This document shows positions 49,279 through 60,448 of a stretch of DNA of 64,000 nt, in pieces. The first letter of the stretch is position 1, and every line of letters starts with the position of its first letter. The stretch is from positions 1 through 64,000 of the forward strand of contig JAILMW010000011.1 in NCBI GenBank assembly GCA_024692235.1. Direction: 5' to 3'. Position numbers and translations under genes: made by a program. The notes beneath the pieces are model-generated. The model saw only the letters and a program-made list of their open reading frames with translations. It ran no database searches and was not told where the DNA came from. This DNA is from Saccharofermentans sp. (lineage in GTDB: Bacteria; Bacillota; Clostridia; Saccharofermentanales; Saccharofermentanaceae).

Positions 49279-50088
49279 TTACTGAGCTGCGAAAAACGTA
49301 CCTATATCATCCTGGTTGAGGATCTTCTCCAATACCAAAGGTTCGGAGCTCTGAGCGATAACTCCGTTGATACCGCGGGAGGTTACTTTCTGCATTGCAG
49401 TTACCTTCGTATACATTCCCCCGGTACCGAGCTTACTGCCTGCACCCTTGGAAAAGCCCAGCATCTCATCTGTTATCTCGTCAACATAGGAGATACGCTT
49501 GGCATTATTATCTTCTCTGGGATTGCCGTCATAAAGACCGTCGATATCGGAAAGGATTATAAGAAGGTCGGCATTAACAAGGCATGCCACGCTTGCTGAG
49601 AGCGTATCGTTATCGCCGAATGTACCGTTGTGCATGATCTCTGTAGTAGATACTGAGTCATTCTCGTTGATTACCGGGATAAGCTGACGCTCGAGCATAG
49701 CCTCTATAGTATTCGTGATATTGGATCTTGTAAGCTTGTCCGTAAGATCGTCCTTGGTAAGAAGGATCTGTCCGCAGACATACTGATACTCTGCGAAGGA
49801 TCTGGAATAAGCATTCATGAGCTCGCACTGTCCGACTGCCGCTACGGCCTGCTTCTCACGCATCTCCGTAGGTCGCTCCTGAAGATTAAGGCAACCTACG
49901 CCTACACCGATCGCACCTGAAGTTACAAGGATAACTTCCTTTCCGCTGTTGCAAAGGTCTGCTATGGAACGGCAGAGCTTATTGATACTTCCGAGGTTCA
50001 TCCTGCCGTTAGCATATGTGATGGAAGATGTTCCAACCTTAACTACAATCCTTCTGGCGAAGTTGATCGCCATTCTCGATCCGCTCAT
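49279..50088 (-). CDS. proB: Glutamate 5-kinase (kinase domain only)
   Basis: 269 aa; RRIVVKVGTSSIT, ILVTSGAIGVG, VINENDSVSTTEI, FGDNDTLSASVA, GTGGMYTKVTAMQ. Confidence 0.93.
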   Translation of the reverse strand: MSGSRMAINFARRIVVKVGTSSITYANGRMNLGSINKLCRSIADLCNSGKEVILVTSGAIGVGVGCLNLQERPTEMREKQAVAAVGQCELMNAYSRSFAEYQYVCGQILLTKDDLTDKLTRSNITNTIEAMLERQLIPVINENDSVSTTEIMHNGTFGDNDTLSASVACLVNADLLIILSDIDGLYDGNPREDNNAKRISYVDEITDEMLGFSKGAGSKLGTGGMYTKVTAMQKVTSRGINGVIAQSSEPLVLEKILNQDDIGTFFAAQ

Positions 50089-50160
50089 CTTATTTCCTCT
50101 TTTGACCTGTTATAGCCTGTAGAGTATATACTCTTGAGGTCAAAAATACAAATCAGAGCC

Positions 50161-51300
50161 TTATGCGCTTGCCTTGACCGTATTCCAGAGTTCTGCATAC
50201 TTCTCCTCGATCTCGGAAGATGAGTAGTATACCTCAAGAGTCGCAAAGATCTCAGGTGTGGGATAGTAATAGACATTACCGGCCACCTCCGGATCGAGCA
50301 TCTCCTTGGCAGCGGTATTAGGTGTGGAGTAGCCTACATATTCGCAGTTCTCGAGAGCGATCTGAGGATCGTACATAAAGTTTATAAAGTCATGAGCACC
50401 CTGATAGTTCTGCGCATTACTGGGAATGCACATCATGTCGACGGACCAGTTGGAACCTTCGGGAAGAACGAACTTAAGATCGATGTCCGTCTTGCCGAGC
50501 TCCTCTATCCTGTCGAGCATTACGATATGGTCTCCTGACCATGCAACGGAAGCCTCGAGTTCTCCTGATGCCATCTTATCCTTAAGATTATCTACACCGT
50601 ATGCGGGAGAGAGGTCCTCCTTCTGCGAGATGAGAAGATCAAGTGCTTCCTGAAGCTCATTTTCATCCATCGTATTGATGGAATATCCGAGATAATTAAG
50701 AGCCACACCGATGGACTCTCTCATTGCATCGTACATACCGATCTCGCCTGCGTTATCTTCGTTAAAGAGTACGTCCCAGATAACCGCAGGGTCAGTAGTT
50801 CCGTCGGGAAGCGTGATCTTATTGGCATCGTATACAAGCCCTACCGTACAGTACATATAAGGAACGGCATAGTCCAGGACCTCATCGGAGAGTGCCTGGT
50901 CGTTAGAATACTGAAGATCGTTGAATACGGGATCCATATACTGCGTAACATTGGGGATAAGGCTCCAGTCGATAGGCTGTATCCTCTCCTCGTTTATAAG
51001 ACGGCATACCATATATTCGGAAGGTATTATGACGTCGTAAGTGTTATTGAGGTTAGGGTACATGGTCTCATTTGTCTCGAACGTCCTGTAGATGACCTTG
51101 TACTGAGGATATGCGTCCTCGAACTTTGCGATGGTATCCTCTGCTATATATTCGCCCCAGTTGTAGATGATGAGTTCCTGTTTACCGCCTTTGGAACAAG
51201 CCGTTACCATGGGTGCCAGCATTGCCACTGAAGCTATACCTGCCATTGCTCTTAAAGCAAACTTATTCATAACTACCCTCCCTGTGTTGTCTTCTTTCAC
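50161..51300 (-). CDS. potD: Spermidine/putrescine ABC transporter substrate-binding lipoprotein
   Basis: 379 aa; lipobox AMLAPMVTACSK; ELIIYNWGEYIAEDTIAKFE; last gene of the pot operon. Confidence 0.93.
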   Translation of the reverse strand: MKEDNTGRVVMNKFALRAMAGIASVAMLAPMVTACSKGGKQELIIYNWGEYIAEDTIAKFEDAYPQYKVIYRTFETNETMYPNLNNTYDVIIPSEYMVCRLINEERIQPIDWSLIPNVTQYMDPVFNDLQYSNDQALSDEVLDYAVPYMYCTVGLVYDANKITLPDGTTDPAVIWDVLFNEDNAGEIGMYDAMRESIGVALNYLGYSINTMDENELQEALDLLISQKEDLSPAYGVDNLKDKMASGELEASVAWSGDHIVMLDRIEELGKTDIDLKFVLPEGSNWSVDMMCIPSNAQNYQGAHDFINFMYDPQIALENCEYVGYSTPNTAAKEMLDPEVAGNVYYYPTPEIFATLEVYYSSSEIEEKYAELWNTVKASA

Positions 51301-52097
51301 TTTAACTTATTCTTGCTCTTCTTTATCTCTGACAGATTGGATAATACCAGAAGTATTATCACTGCCGCAAATAAGATGGCTGTTAAGGCGTTCATCTTGG
51401 GATTAACGCCGAACTTTGCCATGGAATATATCTTCATCGGAAGCGTCTGCGTGGAGCTGTCCACATTGAAGTTGGATATAAGATAATCGTCCACCGACAT
51501 GGTAAATGTCAGCATAAGAGCGGATAAGATACCAGGCATTATCTCGGGTATTATTACCAACCTTAATGTCTGCCACCCCGTAGCACCGAGATCCATGGCA
51601 GCCTCCGAGAGATTCTTATCCAGCTGCTTTATCTTGGGATTTATGGACAATATGGCGAAAGGCACACAGAAAGCAATGTGCGCGCAGATAAGCGTAAACT
51701 GTCCTTTCTGAACTCCGAGGAAGGAGAACAGGAGCATAAATGCGATACCTATAACCAGCTCAGGCATTACATTAGGGATGTACGTAAGGTTCATGAGAGC
51801 CGTCTGCCATCTCTTCTTTAAGTACGCAAGTCCAAGGCAGCTCATTACACCGAATATTGTAGATACCACAGAAGCTATGGCGGCGATCTTGAGCGTCGTA
51901 AGAAGGCTCTCCAGAAGCTCCGCTCCGTCAGAACCGGAGAATAGTCCCGTGTAGTTTCTTATGGTAAAGCCTCCCCAGAGAAATGACTTCGGGATGCTGT
52001 TGAAGGAATAAACGATAAGGATAACTATGGGCAGATACAGGAATATAAGTATCAGCGCGATATAGATATCGGGTATAAGTCTTTTTAAGAATCTCAC
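51297..52097 (-). CDS. potC: Spermidine/putrescine ABC transporter permease PotC
   Basis: 266 aa; YLPIVILIVYSFNSIP, LGATGWQTLRLVIIPEIMPGILSALML. Confidence 0.93.
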   Translation of the reverse strand: MRFLKRLIPDIYIALILIFLYLPIVILIVYSFNSIPKSFLWGGFTIRNYTGLFSGSDGAELLESLLTTLKIAAIASVVSTIFGVMSCLGLAYLKKRWQTALMNLTYIPNVMPELVIGIAFMLLFSFLGVQKGQFTLICAHIAFCVPFAILSINPKIKQLDKNLSEAAMDLGATGWQTLRLVIIPEIMPGILSALMLTFTMSVDDYLISNFNVDSSTQTLPMKIYSMAKFGVNPKMNALTAILFAAVIILLVLSNLSEIKKSKNKLK

Positions 52098-53530
52098 AAT
52101 ACCATACCTCCCGATCCTGATGCTTCCTTGTCCTGATTACGGAGAACGCCCATAGTGATGAGCACGAATATAAGAAGGATAAGGGACAACACATTACCTG
52201 CCTGCTGATAGGTGGTACTCTCGTTCAGGATAAACGACTGGACCGTATTACCTATAGTTGTCTTGGATCCTTCGGAGATGATATCGGGGATCATGTAGAA
52301 GGTCATGGAAGGCATAAATACCATCTGTATTCCGGAGATGACGCCCGGGAGCGACAACGGGAATATGACCTTGGTAAATGTCTGCACCTTATTGGCACCA
52401 AGATCCTCAGCGGCCTGGGAAAGAGCAGAATCGATCTTTACCAGAACGGAATATATGGGAAGTACCATAAATGGCAGGAAGTCATTGATCATTACAAGCT
52501 TCGTTATGATATCCGACAATATCGGGTTCTGAAGGAACATAACAGGCTCCTTAAGTATCCCGGCGGACATCATCACGGTATTAAAGACTCCGGTCTCCGC
52601 AAAGAATGCTCTCCATGCATAAGTCCTGAGCATTGTATTCATCCACATGGGAAGAACGAAGAGCAGGAGAAGCTTACTTGAAGTCTTATGAAGTCTCTTT
52701 GTCCTCTCGGCAAGGATAAAAGCCAAAGGATAAGAGAAGATAAGACATCCGATCGTTGTCCACACGGCATAATCAAGACTTCGAAGGAATACCGAGAAAT
52801 ACTCCTGCAAGGTGACTTTCGCTCCGTAGAATGACGTGGTTACGTTCTTATTGGCAAAGAGCGTCTTAAAGCCGTCCATATTGAACTCGTATCCGCCCGC
52901 TGTCTTCGCAAAGAAAGCTCTGAATAGGATAAGGAGCAAAGGAAGTATCGTGAAGACGCCGATCCAGAGTATATAAGGATAAGCCAGGAGCTTCATGTTC
53001 ATCTTAAGTCCCAAAGCCCCGTAAAGAGCCGCTATGATACCGGCGATAAGAACGACACAGAGAAGATTGCCGCCTAAGGTCTGGACCACATAGAGCCTTT
53101 GCACGGTCATATGCGTGCGGGACAATGTCTCGACTGTAATAAGATTAGACAGCGTATATACATGAACCACAAATCTTGCAGCAAGCAAGACCAGTACGGA
53201 GAAGCACCCCCACCTCTTCTTCACGGGATCATCCGAATATAGCTGGAATGCCAGAGCCAGCGTAAGAGCTGCAGCACTAACTATTATGGTAATAGTAAAG
53301 ATCCAGGCACCGAATACTCCGAAGTCAAGATCTACCGTAGTATCTCTTAATACGACAGATACCTTGGGATCTAATATCAACGTAAAGAGCGAATAAAGTC
53401 TTTGCCTCTTATACTGAACAAAGAGTTCGAACATTGGGATAAATACGGATACCAGTGACAGAAGCGCCGATATCAGCATTACTGCCGCATGAACGGGAAG
53501 CAGAGACAATCTCTTCTTAAGACCTGTCAT
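52094..53530 (-). CDS. potB: Spermidine/putrescine ABC transporter permease PotB with extended N-terminal membrane region
   Basis: 478 aa; C-terminal part has EDLGANKVQTFTKVIFPLSLPGVISGIQMVFMPSMTFYMIP; about 190 extra N-terminal residues. Confidence 0.88.
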   Translation of the reverse strand: MTGLKKRLSLLPVHAAVMLISALLSLVSVFIPMFELFVQYKRQRLYSLFTLILDPKVSVVLRDTTVDLDFGVFGAWIFTITIIVSAAALTLALAFQLYSDDPVKKRWGCFSVLVLLAARFVVHVYTLSNLITVETLSRTHMTVQRLYVVQTLGGNLLCVVLIAGIIAALYGALGLKMNMKLLAYPYILWIGVFTILPLLLILFRAFFAKTAGGYEFNMDGFKTLFANKNVTTSFYGAKVTLQEYFSVFLRSLDYAVWTTIGCLIFSYPLAFILAERTKRLHKTSSKLLLLFVLPMWMNTMLRTYAWRAFFAETGVFNTVMMSAGILKEPVMFLQNPILSDIITKLVMINDFLPFMVLPIYSVLVKIDSALSQAAEDLGANKVQTFTKVIFPLSLPGVISGIQMVFMPSMTFYMIPDIISEGSKTTIGNTVQSFILNESTTYQQAGNVLSLILLIFVLITMGVLRNQDKEASGSGGMVL

Positions 53531-54696
53531 TGCTGCTCCTCCGCTGCCGTATCGTCCGAATTAACACCGAATCCTCCGGGAACCGGCGAGAACTGTGACT
53601 TCCTCATGATATGGATATCGTCAGGGTCGAACGTAAGTCCTACTCTCTGTCCTACCGTAACGGGATCAACGTCGTGGATCATCCACATGACGCCGTTGTC
53701 GCCTTCTACCATTATCTCGTAGTGTACGCCCTTGAATACGATACTTACTACACTACCGTTGATATAGTCGTCATTTTCTTCCTTGACATAGATATCCTCG
53801 GGTCTTACAACGACATCTACCTTGTTGACCTTGCCTTCTTCCATCTCAGGGAATAAGGGATCCACGCACTCGAAAGTACTTCCGGCGAATGTGACCTCAA
53901 AATCCTTCTTCATGGTGCCGGGAATGATATTGGACTCACCTATGAAGTCCGCTACATAAGCATTCTTAGGCTCGTTATAGATATCGATGGGAGTTCCTAT
54001 CTGCTGGATGATGCCGTCCTTCATGACGATTATCGTATCGCTCATGGTAAGGGCCTCTTCCTGATCATGCGTTACATATACGAAAGTGATACCGAGCTCT
54101 CTTTGCATCTGCTTAAGCTCGATCTGCATCTCCTTCCTCATCTTAAGGTCAAGAGCTCCCAGAGGCTCGTCAAGAAGCAGGACTCTGGGCTGATTGATGA
54201 TGGCTCTTGCTATGGCGACTCTCTGCATCTGGCCGCCTGAGAGCTGATCGATATATCTCTTCTCGTATCCTGCAAGACCTACTGTAGATAAAGCCTTAGA
54301 TACTCTCTCCTTAACTTCCTTCTCGGGAACCTTCTTCAAGTGAAGGCCGAAAGCTACATTGTCGAATACATTAAGGTGCGGAAACAATGCATACCTCTGG
54401 AAGACGGTATTGATGTGTCTCTTATGAGCAGGCACCTTAAGAAGGTCGTCACCTTCAAAAGTAACGGTGCCGGAATCCGCAGTCTCAAATCCCGCTATGA
54501 TCCTAAGAGTCGTGGACTTACCGCATCCTGAAGGTCCTAAGAGCGTTATGAACTCATTATTCCTTATATAAAACGTTATATCCTTCAGGACCTGATTATC
54601 CTCAAAGCTCTTGTTTAAGTCTTTGATCTCAATGATATGCTCACTTCCCGTCTCATCGGGCAGGAGCTGTCCCTTCTTCTTAGCCTCTTCTTCCAT
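53527..54696 (-). CDS. potA: Spermidine/putrescine ABC transporter ATPase
   Basis: 389 aa; LLGPSGCGKSTTLRIIAGFE, LSGGQMQRVAIARAIINQPRVLLLDEPLGALDLKMR. Confidence 0.95.
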   Translation of the reverse strand: MEEEAKKKGQLLPDETGSEHIIEIKDLNKSFEDNQVLKDITFYIRNNEFITLLGPSGCGKSTTLRIIAGFETADSGTVTFEGDDLLKVPAHKRHINTVFQRYALFPHLNVFDNVAFGLHLKKVPEKEVKERVSKALSTVGLAGYEKRYIDQLSGGQMQRVAIARAIINQPRVLLLDEPLGALDLKMRKEMQIELKQMQRELGITFVYVTHDQEEALTMSDTIIVMKDGIIQQIGTPIDIYNEPKNAYVADFIGESNIIPGTMKKDFEVTFAGSTFECVDPLFPEMEEGKVNKVDVVVRPEDIYVKEENDDYINGSVVSIVFKGVHYEIMVEGDNGVMWMIHDVDPVTVGQRVGLTFDPDDIHIMRKSQFSPVPGGFGVNSDDTAAEEQQ

Positions 54697-54706
54697 AAGC
54701 CCCCCG

Positions 54707-55597
54707 TTACCACATATTTAAAAACTCTAATATCAGAGAATTAGTGTCTATTCCTGTTATACTCTCAGACGGCCAGGAATGGTAGCCGTTATCTACCAAA
54801 AGATGCCATACCTGAGGTTCTTTGTCTCCTGATCCGTATCTTGTCAGCGTCGAATTGTTGCCGACTGTCTCTTCACTAAGAAGATCAAGTCCTTCCGCCT
54901 CCGCCCAATAGCTTATAACATCTTCTATAGGTGGCGCAATGGCCGAACCCGAAGAGCCTGCTTCTCTTCTCGGAATTATATCATCGTTACTTCCGGATAT
55001 CTGGAATATTCCCACATCCGATCTCTCGTTTTTCTTATCCCACATTGTCAAAGGCATTACCCCTGCTACGCTTACTATAGCTTCGAAGATATCGGGAGCT
55101 TCCACGGCAAGCCTGTAGCCCATAAAGCCTCCGTAGCTGAACCCCGCTACGAATGTGCGCCCGGTATCAAGCTTATATTCATTCTCAAGGTAGGTTGCCA
55201 GAGATACAAGAAACTCAGTATCGCGATTCTCGCCGTCTGCTGTACCCGCGTTCCAGCCTTTGATCGGAGATGTACTTGCTTTATCAACCGCGCCATCCAC
55301 ATAACATACTGCGTACCCTTCCGGAACTGCCATCTCATCAAATTCGGTGGTTCTTCTCATCGCATCTGCACTCTCGCCTGCTCCGTGAAGCATCAGGACA
55401 AGCGGTGCATCCTTGGTCTTATCGGGAAGACATAAGATAAATTCGTGCTCTATATCGTCAAAGGTACATGAATACCTGTTATCTTCGATATGTGTCACAT
55501 CAGATAAGGGAATGATATCTCTTTTCTTTGCACAAGAAGATACCATTGCAGATATGATACCTGCTACAAGTATGAGACTTACTATCTTTTTAACCAT
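54707..55597 (-). CDS. PHB-depolymerase/feruloyl-esterase-like alpha/beta hydrolase lipoprotein
   Basis: Lipobox AGIISAMVSSCAK; PLVLMLHGAGESADAM; FVAGFSYGGFMGYRLA (GxSxG). Start MVKKIVS at 55597 within ORF 54707..55675. Confidence 0.8.
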   Translation of the reverse strand: MVKKIVSLILVAGIISAMVSSCAKKRDIIPLSDVTHIEDNRYSCTFDDIEHEFILCLPDKTKDAPLVLMLHGAGESADAMRRTTEFDEMAVPEGYAVCYVDGAVDKASTSPIKGWNAGTADGENRDTEFLVSLATYLENEYKLDTGRTFVAGFSYGGFMGYRLAVEAPDIFEAIVSVAGVMPLTMWDKKNERSDVGIFQISGSNDDIIPRREAGSSGSAIAPPIEDVISYWAEAEGLDLLSEETVGNNSTLTRYGSGDKEPQVWHLLVDNGYHSWPSESITGIDTNSLILEFLNMW

Positions 55598-55657
55598 AGA
55601 CGTCTTCTCCTTACTTCTGCCTTCCCCAATTATATATGAAACAGACATTTTCCACAT

Positions 55658-55686
55658 ACAAAAAGGCCGCCTCATAAGAGACGACC
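55658..55686 (-). terminator. Rho-independent terminator after tuf
   Basis: Minus strand GGTCGTCT-CTTATG-AGGCGGCC followed by TTTTTGT. Confidence 0.8.
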
Positions 55687-55718
55687 TTCGTTGTTATCAA
55701 ATTATCTGTAAGTTCAGA

Positions 55719-56921
55719 TTACTCGATGATTGTAGAAACTGTACCAGCACCTACTGTGTGACCACCCTCACGGATAGCGAACTTAAGACCCTGCTCCATA
55801 GCGATGGGAGTGATAAGCTCAACAGTGATTGTTACGTGGTCACCAGGCATGCACATCTCAGCACCTTCGGGAAGGTGAGCAACACCTGTAACGTCTGTTG
55901 TTCTGAAGTAGAACTGAGGACGGTAACCATCGAAGAAAGGCTTATGACGGCCACCCTCTTCCTTTGTAAGAACGTAAACCTGGCCTGTGAACTTTGTGTG
56001 AGGTGTGATTGTACCGGGCTTAGCAAGAACCTGGCCTCTCTCGATCTCCTTACGGTCGATACCACGGAGAAGAGCACCGATGTTGTCACCAGCCTCAGCC
56101 TGATCCATCTGCTTACGGAACATCTCAACACCTGTGATTGTTGTAGCCTTAGGCTCATCCTGAAGACCAACGATCTCAGCAGCATCACCAACCTTAACGA
56201 TACCTCTCTCAAGACGGCCTGTAGCAACAGTACCACGACCTGTGATTGTGAATACATCCTCAACAGGCATAAGGAAAGGCATATCTACGGGACGCTCGGG
56301 TGTAGCGATGTAAGAATCAACTGCAGCCATGAGCTCAAGGATAGGAGCGTATGCAGGATCGTTTACATCAGTAGATGTGCACTCGATAGCTGCAAGAGCA
56401 GAACCCTTGATAATAGGTGTATCATCACCGGGGAAGTCGTATGTGCTGAGGAGCTCACGGATATCCATCTCAACGAGCTCAAGAAGCTCTTCGTCATCAA
56501 CCTGATCGCACTTGTTCATGAATACAACGATGTAAGGAACACCAACCTGACGAGCAAGAAGGATGTGCTCTCTTGTCTGAGCCATAGGACCGTCAGAAGC
56601 AGCAACTACGAGGATAGCACCATCCATCTGAGCAGCACCTGTGATCATGTTCTTGATATAGTCGGCGTGGCCGGGGCAGTCAACGTGAGCGTAGTGACGT
56701 GTCTCTGTCTCGTACTCAACGTGAGCTGTGTTGATCGTGATACCACGAGCTCTCTCCTCGGGTGCGGAGTCGATGTTACCATACTCCTTGTACTGAGCGC
56801 CGCCCTTGAAGGACAATACCTTTGTGATAGCAGCTGTAAGAGTTGTCTTACCGTGGTCAACGTGACCGATGGTACCGATGTTTACGTGAGGCTTTGTTTT
56901 TACAAACTTTTCCTTAGCCAT
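55719..56921 (-). CDS. tuf: Elongation factor Tu
   Basis: 400 aa; [46 protein letters not shown]. Confidence 0.99.
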   Translation of the reverse strand: MAKEKFVKTKPHVNIGTIGHVDHGKTTLTAAITKVLSFKGGAQYKEYGNIDSAPEERARGITINTAHVEYETETRHYAHVDCPGHADYIKNMITGAAQMDGAILVVAASDGPMAQTREHILLARQVGVPYIVVFMNKCDQVDDEELLELVEMDIRELLSTYDFPGDDTPIIKGSALAAIECTSTDVNDPAYAPILELMAAVDSYIATPERPVDMPFLMPVEDVFTITGRGTVATGRLERGIVKVGDAAEIVGLQDEPKATTITGVEMFRKQMDQAEAGDNIGALLRGIDRKEIERGQVLAKPGTITPHTKFTGQVYVLTKEEGGRHKPFFDGYRPQFYFRTTDVTGVAHLPEGAEMCMPGDHVTITVELITPIAMEQGLKFAIREGGHTVGAGTVSTIIE

Positions 56922-57108
56922 TTGAATTTTCCTCCTAAGAAAATTATTTAAGATTCCATCTTATTTATTTTCCGCTTGGGTGACGCGATAGCACCTATTT
57001 TACAATTTTTCTTGTACTCTTTCAAGTATATGTAATGTGCTACGCGCCGCCTTCAGCTTTGAAAACATTGTTTCCGATATGTATCGGATAAACCAAGAAG
57101 AAAGATGA

Positions 57109-59175
57109 TTACTTCTTGAGGATCTCCTCCATGATGCTCTTGGGTGTCTCTGCAAAGTGTGAGATCTGCATTACGAATGTACCACGGCCCTGTGTTGTGG
57201 AACGAAGTGCAGTTGCGTAACCGAACATGTTTGCAAGAGGAACCTCAGCATGGATCTGCTGAGAACCGTTAAGAGGCTCGATGGTCTTGATCTGACCACG
57301 GCGGGAGTTAAGACCGCCGATAACGTCACCGAGATACTCGTCAGGTACTTCAACGTCAACCTTCATGATAGGCTCGAGGAGGCAAGGATCACCCTTTGCC
57401 ATACCTGCCTTGAATCCCATGGATCCTGCGATCTTGAAGGCCATCTCGGAAGAGTCGACATCGTGGTAGGAACCGTCATAAACAGTAACCTTAACGTCAA
57501 CAACGGGATAACCGCCGAGAACACCTGCCTGCATAGCTTCCTGAACACCGGCATCGATAGGAGCGATGAACTCCTTGGGGATGGATCCGCCGACCGTCTC
57601 GTTGACGAACTCATAACCTGCACCGGGCTCCTGGGGCTCAAGTCTGAGCCAGCAGTGACCATACTGACCGTGACCACCGGACTGACGTACGAATCTACCT
57701 TCAGCCTCAACAGTCTTACGGATAGTCTCCTTATAGGAAACCTGAGGAGCACCAACGTTAGCTTCAACCTTGAACTCACGGAAGAGACGGTCAACGATGA
57801 TATCGAGGTGAAGCTCACCCATACCTGCGATGATAGTCTGTCCTGTTTCCTGGTTAGTATATGTCTTGAATGTAGGGTCCTCTTCTGCGAGCTTCTGAAG
57901 AGCAACGATCATCTTCTCCTGGGAAGCGCGGCTCTTAGGCTCGATAGCAACCTCGATAACAGGCTCGGGGAACTCCATGGACTCGAGGATAACGGGATGA
58001 TCCTCATCACAGAGCGTGTCACCTGTTGTTGTATCCTTCAGACCGATTGCAGCTGCGATATCACCGGAGAATACTTCTGTGATCTCCTTACGATCGTTAG
58101 CGTGCATCTGAACGATACGACCGATCCTCTCCTTCTTACCCTTTGTGGAGTTAAGAACATAAGAACCGGACTCAAGGATACCTGAGTAAACTCTGAAGAA
58201 GCAGAGCTTACCGACGAAGGGGTCTGTAGCGATCTTGAATGCAAGAGCGGAGAAAGGCTCTTCATCGGATGCGGGACGCTCCTCTTCCTCGTCTGTATCA
58301 GGGTTAACACCCTTGATAGCGGGGATATCAACGGGAGAAGGCATGTAATCTACGATAGCATCCAGGAGCATCTGAACACCCTTGTTACGAAGGGATGTTC
58401 CGCATGTTACGGGGATAAGCTTACATTCGATAGTTGCCTTACGAAGAGCAGCCTTGAGCTCGTCAACGCTGATCTCCTCACCGTCAAGATACTTCATGGT
58501 GAGCTCATCGTCTGTCTCGGCGATCTTCTCTATCATTTCTTCTCTCTTAGCGTTTACGAAGTCTACCATGTCAGCAGGAACCTCACGGTCCTCATACTGC
58601 ATGCCGTCATCGCTTGTATAAACCTCAGCACGAAGTGTCATGAGGTCGATGATTCCCGTGAAGTCATCTTCCTTACCGATGGGAACCTGGATAGCAACGG
58701 ACTCGTTCTTGAGACGATCCTTGATCATGTTGACAACATTAAAGAAGTCAGCTCCGATGATATCCATCTTATTAACGAATACCATACGAGGTACGCCGTA
58801 GTGCTCAGCCTGTCTCCAAACTGTCTCAGTCTGGGGCTCAACGCCTCCACGAGCGGACATAACCGTAACGGCACCGTCGAGAACACGTAAGGAACGCTCA
58901 ACCTCAACAGTAAAGTCAACGTGACCGGGAGTATCGATGATATTGATACGATGCTCCTTCCAGGGTGCTGTTGTAGCAGCGGAAGTGATCGTGATACCTC
59001 TCTCCTGCTCCTGGACCATCCAGTCCATTGTAGCAGCACCGTCGTGAACCTCACCAAGCTTACGGTTGATACCCGTATAGTAGAGGATACGCTCGGTCGT
59101 TGTTGTCTTACCTGCGTCGATGTGAGCCATGATACCGATATTTCTTGTCTTTTCGAGTGAATACTCTCTCTTCAT
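57109..59175 (-). CDS. fusA: Elongation factor G
   Basis: 688 aa; [47 protein letters not shown]. Confidence 0.98.
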   Translation of the reverse strand: MKREYSLEKTRNIGIMAHIDAGKTTTTERILYYTGINRKLGEVHDGAATMDWMVQEQERGITITSAATTAPWKEHRINIIDTPGHVDFTVEVERSLRVLDGAVTVMSARGGVEPQTETVWRQAEHYGVPRMVFVNKMDIIGADFFNVVNMIKDRLKNESVAIQVPIGKEDDFTGIIDLMTLRAEVYTSDDGMQYEDREVPADMVDFVNAKREEMIEKIAETDDELTMKYLDGEEISVDELKAALRKATIECKLIPVTCGTSLRNKGVQMLLDAIVDYMPSPVDIPAIKGVNPDTDEEEERPASDEEPFSALAFKIATDPFVGKLCFFRVYSGILESGSYVLNSTKGKKERIGRIVQMHANDRKEITEVFSGDIAAAIGLKDTTTGDTLCDEDHPVILESMEFPEPVIEVAIEPKSRASQEKMIVALQKLAEEDPTFKTYTNQETGQTIIAGMGELHLDIIVDRLFREFKVEANVGAPQVSYKETIRKTVEAEGRFVRQSGGHGQYGHCWLRLEPQEPGAGYEFVNETVGGSIPKEFIAPIDAGVQEAMQAGVLGGYPVVDVKVTVYDGSYHDVDSSEMAFKIAGSMGFKAGMAKGDPCLLEPIMKVDVEVPDEYLGDVIGGLNSRRGQIKTIEPLNGSQQIHAEVPLANMFGYATALRSTTQGRGTFVMQISHFAETPKSIMEEILKK

Positions 59176-59197
59176 CGTTTCAATGCTCCTTTAGTGT

Positions 59198-59668
59198 TTA
59201 CCATTTGTAATGTGCGAATGCTCTGTTAGCATCAGCCATCTTGTGCATGTCTTCCTTCTTCTTGAATGCACCGCCTGTACCGTTCATAGCATCGATGAGC
59301 TCGTTAGCGAGACGCTCACACATTGTGCGCTCACTTCTCTGACGTGCATATGCAACGATCCAGCGAAGACCAAGTGTCTGACGTCTCTCGGGTCTTACCT
59401 CGAGAGGTACCTGATAGTTGGCACCGCCGACACGTCTAGCCTTACACTCAAGCAAAGGCATTACATTCTCAAGAGCCTTGTTGAATACTTCGATAGGCTC
59501 TTCGCCCGTACGCTCCTTGATGATATCAAAAGCGTCGTAGCAGATTCTCTGTGCAAGTCCCTTCTTACCGTCCAACATAACGTTGTTGATGAGCTTACTT
59601 ACTCTAACATCGTTATACAAAGGATCGGGGAGAACTTGTCTTACTGGGATATTGCCCTTTCTTGGCAC
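59198..59668 (-). CDS. rpsG: 30S ribosomal protein S7
   Basis: 156 aa; [42 protein letters not shown]. Confidence 0.98.
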   Translation of the reverse strand: MPRKGNIPVRQVLPDPLYNDVRVSKLINNVMLDGKKGLAQRICYDAFDIIKERTGEEPIEVFNKALENVMPLLECKARRVGGANYQVPLEVRPERRQTLGLRWIVAYARQRSERTMCERLANELIDAMNGTGGAFKKKEDMHKMADANRAFAHYKW

Positions 59669-59826
59669 TGTACTTCCCTCCTTACATGATTATCAGATTT
59701 CTGAAACCATAGGTACTCACGTTTCAGTTTTTTGTCTTTGGACACGTGTTGTGCGTCAGTAGGCAAAGTCCCTTATATGAACAATGTACTGATCACTATT
59801 CTGTCCAATCCTACTTTAAGATAGGA

Positions 59827-60258
59827 TCACTTCTTTACCTTAGCAGCCTTAGGCTTCTTTGCACCGTACTTGGAACGAGCCTGCATACGGTTAGCAACAC
59901 CTGCTGTATCAAGAGTTCCTCTGATGATGTGGTAACGTACACCGGGAAGATCCTTAACACGTCCGCCTCTGATGAGAACAACAGAGTGCTCCTGCAAGTT
60001 GTGGCCGATACCGGGGATATAAGCTGTTACTTCATATCCGTTGGTAAGACGTACTCTGGCAACCTTACGAAGAGCTGAGTTAGGCTTCTTAGGAGTAGTT
60101 GTCTTAACTACTGTGCAAACACCACGCTTCTGGGGAGAGAAAACATCTGTTTCCTTCTTATGAATCGTGTTAAGGCCGAACTGCAGCGCAGGTGAGTTGG
60201 ACTTCCAAGTCTTGTCATGTCTGCCGGACTTGACTAATTGATTGAACGTAGGCATCAA
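59827..60258 (-). CDS. rpsL: 30S ribosomal protein S12
   Basis: 143 aa; [84 protein letters not shown]. Confidence 0.99.
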   Translation of the reverse strand: MMPTFNQLVKSGRHDKTWKSNSPALQFGLNTIHKKETDVFSPQKRGVCTVVKTTTPKKPNSALRKVARVRLTNGYEVTAYIPGIGHNLQEHSVVLIRGGRVKDLPGVRYHIIRGTLDTAGVANRMQARSKYGAKKPKAAKVKK

Positions 60259-60448
60259 TACATCTCCTTTCTAAAATCTTTATCTCACGGGAAAAGCACG
60301 CCAAAAAAGCGCAGACTTCCCCTGCGAGCAATTAAGTATAGCACCGCACCCCCGAAAATGTAAATAAAAAAGTTGCTTTTGGTATATAATATTTCGCAAA
60401 AACGGCATTTCGAGCACGAAATGCACCCCGCTTCAAGGAGGACAGCAC

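Noticed and set aside
55413-56951. 512-aa plus-strand ORF
   Set aside because: Antisense to tuf and the esterase; low-complexity Ser/Leu/Cys-rich translation typical of shadow ORFs.
57250-58185. 311-aa plus-strand ORF
   Set aside because: Antisense to fusA.
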